This document shows, in pieces, positions 44,320 to 64,000 of a stretch of DNA of 64,000 nt. Both the position numbers and the translations under genes were made by a program. The notes under the pieces are model-generated. The model saw only the letters and a list, made by a program, of their open reading frames with translations. It did no database searches and was not told the DNA's origin. This stretch comes from Amphiduros pacificus (Eukaryota; Annelida; Polychaeta; Phyllodocida; Hesionidae). Location: contig OX439003.1 in NCBI GenBank assembly GCA_949316495.1, positions 20,149,198 to 20,213,197 on the forward strand, in the 5' to 3' direction. How positions within the stretch are numbered: the first letter of the stretch is position 1; each line of letters begins with the position of its first letter.

Positions 44320-47170
44320 CCTTTATAATACCAGTCTATCATTACTGGACAATGCTTCGTTTCATCTCAATTCTCAAGTTTAGTTAGTGATCAATACACA
44401 TCTGTCATTTAGATTTGGCAATAATAGACATATACATATAACAGGTGAGAATATTGAGCACGAGTACAAAGCAGGTTTTATGCCAGAACAGGTACATGCT
44501 CTAGCATTTCACTGAAGCACTGTAGCTGTAATGCTGCAAAGTTCAAAGTGGGATATTTCAAAACACCTGAACTTCCTTTCATCTTTTTGTGAATTCCTGT
44601 TTGATGAGAATTTAAACCATTTGTGCCCAAGGCCAGTACCGATTTAGGTTCAGTTCTGTAAATAAAGTGTCTGTGAATTATCAAAACATCTTCTATAATC
44701 AGCTTTTATATAATATTCTGGTGTGGCATCATCTATCAAATTGATAAATGAATGGAAATAATACAGACTAAAATATATCTTGCATTGATTGATAATTTTG
44801 TTTTCATTCGATATGTTTATGAATGTGTGATGTAATAATCATTTATGTATAGAAATCCACTGCCTAGATTAGTAACGGTAATATATAGAAGAATATCCTT
44901 GGTAGTACAAGACAAATGATTGGGATAAATGCGAGATTGGGCAGAAATACGATACAAGACATTGAAACTAGAGACATATTATATTAATATTACAGTTGTA
45001 CATGTACATGTAGACGAAAGGAAAAAGGCCACGCCAATTTACAGAAATACAGATGATATGAAACGTTTAAAAGTATTTTCTACATTAAAAGATATAACTT
45101 TGATATAAAGGCAAGGTTTATTTATCAGCTGACACTGCATTATTATTCCTTTTATCCTCTAAAATGTGAACACGCAACGTTGATATAATATTTGTTGCAG
45201 ATACAAGATTAAACAACATTAAAGATATAACAATAATATATTCGGTATTAGGAGATATAAAATTCATATCATGACGGGTTTTCTTTTGCATTGTAAATAC
45301 ATGACATCTCATTGTAAGTATTAAGGAAAAATGACACTTTAATGAGCTTTACAATAGAGTAAAACTTTGTCATTAGTTCCGAGAACTGGCTTCCTTTTGA
45401 AAGACCACTGCACTACATTAAAGGTCAACATAGATAATAGTTATCAGAAAATCATCTTACATTTTTGGCTTTTAAGAAAAGGATATTGCTAATGGACTAA
45501 AGTGAATTAACGTTTGTTATTGTTGCACAGGTACGATGAGAGGTAATATTTTACAATTACTGGCAGACTTTAAAATGGTTTCGATGATCATCGTATTAAT
45601 GTAAAAAAACAGGTCGTTTACAACGGTAATTAGGATCCCAAATAAAATATATCCGTTTGTTGATATGAATTGTCAAATCTTGTTGTTGCAGAGGATATTT
45701 AAGGTTATGTAAATATACGCATAAATTATGTAGGTCTGTTCAGACATAAGCACACATAGGGATATAGTGGGATGGCAATTTAGGAGCTTAATAAAGTACT
45801 ATGATAGCAAAAGGCATAACCATTATAATGTCCTAACATAAAAGTTTACTGCTGAGGATAAACCTGTCACAATTGCAAATAATGTCACATCATTTTCCTG
45901 CTCAGATAGGATTGAAGCAATCTGATCCTGTCCCAAGTTAAATAACCACTGCTATAAAAATCCAAAAAGACTAAAACATCATAGAATTGACAAGAAAGTC
46001 TATTCTTCATTTCTCTCTAGTTATCTTGCTTTTAAGAGTTGTTTCTTGGACGTAATCTCAGATATATTTTCTTTGCCATCAGAGGAGGGGGGGGGCTTAG
46101 TATGAGAGTTAGCAGTGAGAAGAGAAGCTAGCTTAAGACAAACAGGAGGCACATTTCTACTGCCTGGTGGGTGTCATTCTGCTGATTTATGTTGCAGTGC
46201 AAGGTGGCCACTGCCCAAACACACCAGTACCCCGCCACACCACTTATTAAATACAGCGGAGCGTGTGCCCCCCTGCACCCTTACTCTTGATTGCAAGGCG
46301 CTGGTGTTGACGGGAAATATGGAGTGGAAACGATCACATGGACCGGCCTGACACTTTGGGTGCCAGAAGCTTGTGGCTGCTTTTTGATGACACCGGCATG
46401 CTTTCTTTCTCTCAGCCACTGGAGCTAAGATTCATGGCACTGACTATGTACACAGACATCCGCAGATAGACCAGGCCAATAGCCTCCCAGAAAGTCATTT
46501 GTTTGAAGTGCTTTTGATTTAGGTTGGGCCAACAAGGTAAAGGAACCCTGATCCAAATTATTGGTGACGGGTGCAAAGCTTGTGTCTAAGACATTTGTGA
46601 TTGAATGCACACAACATCAGGAGTGAGGTCTTCCCTATAATGGAATCATTCCCTGCCAATATATCTGAAGTCAAATGAATTCATATTTCATTGACACACC
46701 GATTGATAAGGGACGGCAAATATGTTCAAAATCTGTGACAAATCCTCTGTGTTTTTTGTCCAACATTCAATATTTACTGGACCAATGTGTGCCTATTGAA
46801 ATATAATTTCAGATATTGAATGCAACATTAATTCATTTACTCTTTTGGGTATTACAAATACAATATTTCAAGCATATGCACGTTTATGGTTAAAGGAGCA
46901 TAACATTTACCAGAAACCTTCTTTTGGTAAGCCCATAATGCTTGGTCCACGATATTACTAGTAAGATATAGAGTGAGATAGCAATATATAGAGGTAATTA
47001 GTAAAATAGATTGTCAACATTAGGACCTCCATAGGTTTTTTATTTCTCTTTCTAAACAAATAGATCCATTGGATTCCAAAAATACAATGGTTAATCATAA
47101 TGTTAAAATCAAATATGACAGGAAAACAACGATCAAATAAATAGTGATTTAAAGCAACACAAATTCCGGA
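44320..47170. other. Gene-poor interval
   Basis: No gene recognised. A G run at about 46086-46096 and a moderately GC-rich block at about 46110-46420 are the only compositional departures. Confidence 0.55.
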
Positions 47171-47187
47171 TTTGAAATCCTTTTTTT

Positions 47188-47278
47188 AACTAATCGTTAC
47201 ACATGTTAGTTGTCTCCGGAACTAACTAGTACAAATATTGGTTGTCTTCGGAACTAATTGGTACAAATGTTAGTCCTT
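47188..47278. repeat. 32-bp tandem repeat, three copies
   Basis: Three imperfect copies of ACTAA(T/C)-x-GTACAAATGTT plus GGTTGTCTTCGG follow one another. Confidence 0.65.
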
Positions 47279-49285
47279 GTATCCTTTAAGTGATGTTAAC
47301 ACATAACATTTTTCAATAATGTCACATTCCCGCATTTTGCAGTCATTTTAGAATATCATTAGAAGTACCAAAGTATCAAAAATGTAATAACTGATTACAA
47401 AAGAAAGTGGCTGTTGAGCAATAGATTTGTCATTAATACTCTGGTGAATAAGGATATCAAAGGAAATGTTGCACCAAATCTAATCTTTCATTGCCTCTCA
47501 CTGCAGTATTTAAAAGTACATCATGTTACGTTACATTTAAAACGTAATCCTATGTCTCTTGTTAGTAGATCTACTGTGAGGTATCCTCCTCTCTGAACTT
47601 AATCTATTTTATTGGGCAAAATAAAAGGGGCCCTTGTTTTTGGTGCCCTGGAGTCCATTATATTCCACGAGGTCATTTAAGGGTGACGTCCCCCAGAAAG
47701 CCAGTGTTAGAACACCAGGTTACTCCCATTGCCCTCAGTGAAATAGTGAAGTGGCAGAGAGCCTGTAGTTTGGTAGCATTTGGTTTCTGAAGGCTTTAAC
47801 CCTTTGCCCGCCCCATTACCCCCCGTATGGTTGAGATGCGTGCCAGGAGCATCTTTCATTCTGGCCCTCGGCCTCAGCATCCCGTATCAACTAGGCCGTC
47901 ACCTCATCGTGCTCACAGCTTCCTGGCCCCTCTCTCTATCCTTTCTTCCTTGCCACCATGCGGTGGTGTGTGTGGGTGAGGCTTTCTCTCTTCTAACATG
48001 TGTCTAACCTCCCCCACTCTGGGTGCTGTTCTCTACACTGCAGCACTCATCACCCCGCTCGGCTATTTTCAGCTTCCCCCCAGCCAACACAAGATCCAAA
48101 GTTTCTTTGTAGGGAGGTTGGCTAGCGTCGTGAAACCTGCAGAGGGATGCTAATTTATTTGCGTTATTAAGCGTGTTGGCAAACACTGGTGGATTTCAAG
48201 TGTCCTACTATCTGACATGGCACACATAACACTTAAACTCTGAGCAGCTCAAAGTGGCACCGGCAACTCCTTGGTTGCTATGACAACAAACTTTGTTGCA
48301 TGGGGGATGATAGCAAGGCAACCATCTGGTTCCAGAGTTGAACTGTAATAATATCGCAATCCTGAGAGATAATCTACATAAACTAGCGACACACCTTATT
48401 TCCAGGTAAGCAATTATACCCCGACAACGCCTAATGTTGTTTGGACGATTTCCGTGCACATTACTGTTTCTATAGTGCAGTTGCCAGTGGTAAATGTATG
48501 AGCAATAAAAAGGGTGGCGATATTGGGTGATTGTAGCACTTTCCCTTGATGTAAACACAGGAGAAAACAGCAATGCTTAGTGTTGGCAAGGGTCACTGTG
48601 AAAACTAGCTGATAGGAGTGCAACCATTCTGTCTGTCCACATGTTCTGGCCTCTTTCTGCGCGCCCTGCACGCGTCATGAAGCCAACCAGTAATTGACAT
48701 TGAAAACTCCCACCGACACTTCCCGCTGATTTTTATTCTGTAGTGGTGTAGTTTTATCGCCAAGGGTTTCTGTCTAACAAATCAAAAGAAATGCGAACAT
48801 ATCAATATATTCAGTCGTTCTAACAGTGGAAAGTTTTGGCAAAGCACCGCGATACACGACCACTGTACAAAGGAGCTTTAATCCCGTGTGTCTATAGATT
48901 CATCTACTGCACTGCACGATAGATAAATAACTCAAATAATCTCAGGTTTTGTACAGCTCGTTTTTCTCACGCATTACGGAGTGTGATTCAAGATAACAAA
49001 TAAACTCCAAAAATTATTATTGAATAAAAACAAAATGACGTTTGGTAGGTTTTATTTCTTAAACGTTTAAAATGTACCTTAATTATATCTAATCCGATTC
49101 CAACTGGTGTCATGGTGGTAATCCATAAATGCAGGAGGTAGCCTTGGTACTCTGTTAGTGCAGCTGATAGCATAGGTACTCAGATGCAGATGGTGGCCTG
49201 GGTTATTTGTGAATAAAGTGTGTAGCCTGGGTACTGTGTAAGTGCAATTGATAGCATGGATATATCTGCAGTTGACAGCCTCGCT
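47279..49285. other. Gene-poor interval with GC-richer block and an X-box-like palindrome
   Basis: The part at about 47640-48700 is noticeably richer in GC than its surroundings but has no convincing exon. GTTGCTATGACAAC at 48274-48287 fits the RFX X-box consensus. Could be regulatory; unproven. Confidence 0.45.
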
Positions 49286-49289
49286 TATT

Positions 49290-50115
49290 TGTGAGTGCGG
49301 TTAATAGCCCTGGATGACTGTGAGTGGAGATGATAGCCCCGGATGTCTGTGAGTAGATACAATAGCCCAGGGTGTCTGTGAGTGGAGATGATAGTCCAGG
49401 ATGTCTGTGAGTGGAGATGATAGCCCAGGGTGTCTGTGACTGGAGATGATAGCCCAGGATGTCTGTGAGTGGAGATGATAGCCCAGGGTGTCTGTGAGTG
49501 CAGATGATAGCCCAGAATGTCTGTGAGTGGAGATGATAGCCCAGGGTGTCTGTGAGTGCAGATGATAGCCCAGGATGTCTGTGAGTGGAGATGATAGCCC
49601 AGGGTGTCTGTGAGTGGAGATGATAGCCCAGGATGTCTGTGAGTGCAGATGATAGCACAGGATGTCTGTGAGTGCAGATGATAGCCCAGGATGTCTGTGA
49701 GTGCAGATGATAGCACAGGATGTCTGTGAGTGCAGATGATAGCCCAGGATGTCTGTGAGTGCAGATGATAGCACAGGATGTCTGTGAGTGCAGATGATAG
49801 CCCAGGATGTCTGTGAGTGCAGATGATAGCACAGGATGTCTGTGAGTAGATATAATAGCCCAGGGTGTCTGTGAGTGCAGATGATAGCCCAGGATGTCTG
49901 TGAGTAGATATAATAGCCCAGGGTGTCTGTGAGTGCAGATGATAGCACAGGATGTCTGTGAGTAGATATAATAGCCCAGGGTGTCTGTGAGTGGAGATGA
50001 TAGCCCAGGATGTGTGTGAGTAGATATAATAGCCCAGGGTGTCTGTGAGTAGATATAATAGCCCAGGGTGTCTGTGAGTGCAGATGATAGCCCAGGGTGT
50101 CTGTGAGTGCAGATG
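49290..50115. repeat. 29-bp minisatellite, about 28 copies
   Basis: Unit GATGATAGCCCAGG then ATGTCTGTGAGTGCA, 29 bases, with alternating variants (CCC/CAC, GGTG/GATG, GTGGA/GTGCA/GTAGATAT). The unit length is not divisible by three, and the minus strand lacks stops in all three frames, producing overlapping 143-215 codon frames that are the same sequence read three ways. Not coding. Confidence 0.93.
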
Positions 50116-51520
50116 ACAGAAGGCAGTATGGTCTGTGGTAGTAGGTTTATTTCTTTAGACAGAAAGATGTTATTTCAAACGTTTCATTCTTATTTACTTC
50201 TTCGCATGGACCTTTTACTTCATAATGTACTCCAGATTTATGATGGAATAACATAGCTCTTTTACAGAACATCATTTTCCTATTTCCCAGAGACGAACTC
50301 GTTCTGAATATGGAGATTCATAACTTTGTTTCGTTTTTAATAATCCAAATCCATGTATGATATCATCATGGGTTTTTCATAATGTTATGATATGGTATGC
50401 AATGTTCACTTAGTTCAGGCATATTACTCTAAGGTTCAGTATAGTTTGGGATATTGTTGTCCTTTATCATCATGTGACATACTATAATTCAGAACAATAT
50501 TTGTATTGGCCCATTACCTATTTACAAAGAACATGGATTCAGTTCAAGTCAAGAAGAATGGTTCGAAGGTTAAAAAAAATGCAAGAGTCCATAATTATCA
50601 CAAAACCAAACCTGCTATAAGAACTTTTATCTCGCAGGCAAATGCGTGAAAATCCTTCTTATAGCTTAGCTATCAAGGCTAGTTGAGTGAAGCTGTATCT
50701 GGGCGAGTGTGAGTGGCGTGCACATCCTTTCATATGAGATATACTGGCATGAGGTAAGTCTGTGGCAACATTCTGAATATAACATAATTGTGCAGAAACA
50801 AATAATGTCTGCCACAAGGACACTTATGTCACACAGCCAGGCCTGTCTAACACACTTGTTGACTAATTAACTAAGATATGACGTAATCGCCATAGCAACC
50901 TGCTCCGTTGCTATGGGCACGAGCCATGGTAACATATGGTCTCCATATCAACAACCAGCCAGGAAGCTTATGTTGCAGCTATTTCCATCGCAGCGCATAG
51001 CAGAAATCATCCTCGTGTTTGTATATTTTGCTGACGGGGCGAAGAGAAAAAACTTCCCTTTTATTTTGGTGTCGTATAATGTTGGTAAACCTCTGTTGAC
51101 CTTGTGACTTGAGATTAACACTTCCCCGCCACCCTCTTGGGGAATGCTAAGAGGTGTCAACTCACATTGGTATCATTATGATATCCACCATGAGTTTAAA
51201 GTAATAAATCAACATAGATTATTTCACATTATCATTATGAATATCTATATTGTCTGGATATGTATATTGTATAGGTTCACTGATGTGCTAGAACAAAAGC
51301 AAGAAAACAGCACATCTATTGTGTCCATATGTCATGTGACATAGACACACAAAACCACAAAGAAGGCTCGATACATTGGAGTTTCCTGTGTGAATCCATC
51401 AGCCTGAAGCAATGAACGCAGGTGGGACAAAACCTTTGTATTCGCTGACACACAAACAGGGGAACAAACACCTCGCATACAAGTAACCTGTCTCTTACCC
51501 TAAAGATCACATCTTAGAGC
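50116..51520. other. Non-coding interval with a cluster of X-box-like motifs
   Basis: No gene recognised. Three X-box or half X-box motifs fall within about 50 bases at 50886-50933. Confidence 0.5.
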
Positions 51521-52165
51521 TGAACAGTCTGACATGTCTTAAACATCACATGTACGCTGTGATATATCTGAAATGTTATAAATTGTCTCGGGGATTCGCT
51601 CACACTTTCATATGCCTGACCAATGATATATTTCAAATATCATATTCTCTGTTGAATGTTAAATTTTACAAATGGCATAAAAATCACACCGGACATCGTC
51701 ATATATAATTTATTGTCTGATATATTCCAAATGGTTTACATCCGTTCACAATTTCCACTACCTGTATATTACAAATGGTCCCAAAGATCACACCCGTTAA
51801 CAGTTATATCTCTATCTGATATATTGAAATCTGTCCAGCTGATCATATCCGCTAGGGCCTGTCTGACATGTTCACATTTAAACCTTTCAAGATATACCAG
51901 CAGAAGTTATATCTCAGGGGCGAGTCTTCAGACCTGCAAACCAAATCTTCTCGAATTAGGGACTGTCTGATTTGTCACGCTGCACTTGTCCAAGAAATCT
52001 CATCTCTGACTTGTCACACCTGCTTTCATGTCCTATACTCTGCATGCTTACGGATTTCTCAGGGCTTTCTGACCTGTCACACTCTACTCCCAAATTCTCC
52101 ATCGCTTTACACCAGCACCTGTTTGACGTGTCACACTCAACACCCATTTCTTCACACTAGTGGCT
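51520..52165. repeat. Degenerate tandem repeat region (CTGA-TGTCACAC core)
   Basis: Phrases of the type TGA(C/T)NTGTCACAC recur at about 51967, 52006, 52069 and 52123, and a longer block AAATGG...ATCACACC recurs at about 51672 and 51773. Spacing is irregular, so this is an old array rather than a clean minisatellite. Confidence 0.4.
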
Positions 52166-52174
52166 GACTGGTTG

Positions 52175-63145
<10,971 letters not shown>

Positions 63146-63149
63146 TCCA

Positions 63150-64000
63150 TGAGTGGATGGTGAGTAAGATGTCAGTAGAGACGATAGGATATGTGGAAGG
63201 TCAGTGAGATGCCAGGAGAGATGGTATGATATATGGATGGTGTAGAGGGGTGCCGATAAATGTGTTATGATTAGTGGATGGTGAGTGGGATGCCAGTAGG
63301 GGTGTTATGTATAGTGGATGATGAGTGGGATGCCAGTAGGGGTGTTATGATTAGTGGATGGTGAGTGGGATGCCAGTAGAGGTGTTAAGATTAGTGGATG
63401 GTGAGTGGGATGCCAGTAGATGTGTTATGATTAGTAGATGGTGAGTGGGATGCCAGTAGGGGTGTTAAGATTAGTGGATGGTGAGTGGGATGCCAGTAGA
63501 GGTGTTAAGATTAGTGGATGGTGAGTGGGATGCCAGTAGAGGTGTTAAGATTAGTGGATGATGAGTGGGATGCCAGTAGAGGTGTTATGTATAGTGGATG
63601 GTGAGTGGGATGCCAGTAGAGGTGTTATGTATAGTGGATGGTGAGTGGGATGCCAGTAGAGGTGTTATGATTAGTGGATGGTGAGTGGGATGCCAGTAGG
63701 GGTGTTATGTATAGTGGATGGTGAGTGGGATGCCAGTAGAGGTGTTAAGATTAGTGGATGGTGAATGGGATTCCAGTAGAGGTGTTAAGATTAGTGGATG
63801 GTGAATGGGATACCAGTAGAGGTGTTATGATTAGTGGATGGTGAATGGAATGCCAGTAGAGGTGTTAAGATTGGTGGATGGTGAGTGGGATGCCAGAAGA
63901 GGTGTTAAGATTAGTGAACGGTGAGTGGGATGCCAGTAGATGTGTTATGTATAGTGGATGGTGAGTGGGATGGCAGTAGAGGTGTTATGATTAGTGGACG
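63150..64000. repeat. 40-bp minisatellite running past the window end
   Basis: About 20 copies of GTGGATGGTGAGTGGGATGC then CAGTAGAGGTGTTA(A/T)GATTA. Three variants at the same place (GTTAAGATTAG, GTTATGATTAG, GTTATGTATAG) are interspersed. The first units (63150-63260) are more divergent than the rest. The array is cut by the window edge. Confidence 0.93.

Noticed and set aside
46115-46420. Possible short exons in the GC-richer blocks at 46.1-46.4 and 47.6-48.7 kb
   Set aside because: Frames are short, lack domains, and no set of splice sites gives a coherent protein.

Overview
The window is animal nuclear DNA: AT-rich, with multi-exon genes (GT-AG introns), long introns, many (TA)n and minisatellite arrays, SINEs and a LINE. 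The domain vocabulary (DEG/ENaC, MAM, kringle, LDLa, tetraspanin) and a MetaSINE-like 3' tail point to a lophotrochozoan, most likely a mollusc. That placement is inference; no species can be named from sequence alone.

Layout. (1) 0.7-19.8 kb, plus strand: one 29-exon gene. Every splice junction I assign keeps the frame, giving 2,000 codons plus a stop. It encodes a DEG/ENaC sodium-channel subunit whose extracellular loop carries PAN-like, MAM, kringle, LDLa, MAM, a Thr/Ser/Pro-rich stalk, two more MAMs, a second LDLa and an acidic linker. A further insertion of about 500 mostly helical residues precedes TM2. The probable 3' UTR runs to about 22.6 kb. (2) 24.4-29.8 kb, plus strand: an 8-exon tetraspanin of 280 aa with all introns in phase 0. 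(3) 29.8-35.9 kb: non-coding, with worn minisatellites and two tRNA-like SINE fragments. (4) 35.94-40.58 kb: a 4.6-kb composite with 15-bp terminal inverted repeats and a 6-bp target duplication, holding a LINE with an uninterrupted 1,200-codon EN-RT ORF2. (5) 40.6-64 kb: no recognisable gene. It holds a compound tetranucleotide array, a SINE with a perfect target duplication, four other large tandem arrays (39-bp, 29-bp and 40-bp units and a 200-bp TA run) and several RFX X-box-like palindromes.

How the genes work together: no operon or pathway links are visible. The channel gene is the centre of interest. Its pore parts (HG motif, FPTVTVCN, YGVCYTFN, CxxCxxxC, GAS filter) look complete, so the adhesion and protease-type modules appear grafted into a working channel, mostly on phase 1-1 exons as in exon shuffling. 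This chain of domains on a DEG/ENaC channel is the best candidate for something undescribed. Second is the LINE-bearing composite with terminal inverted repeats.
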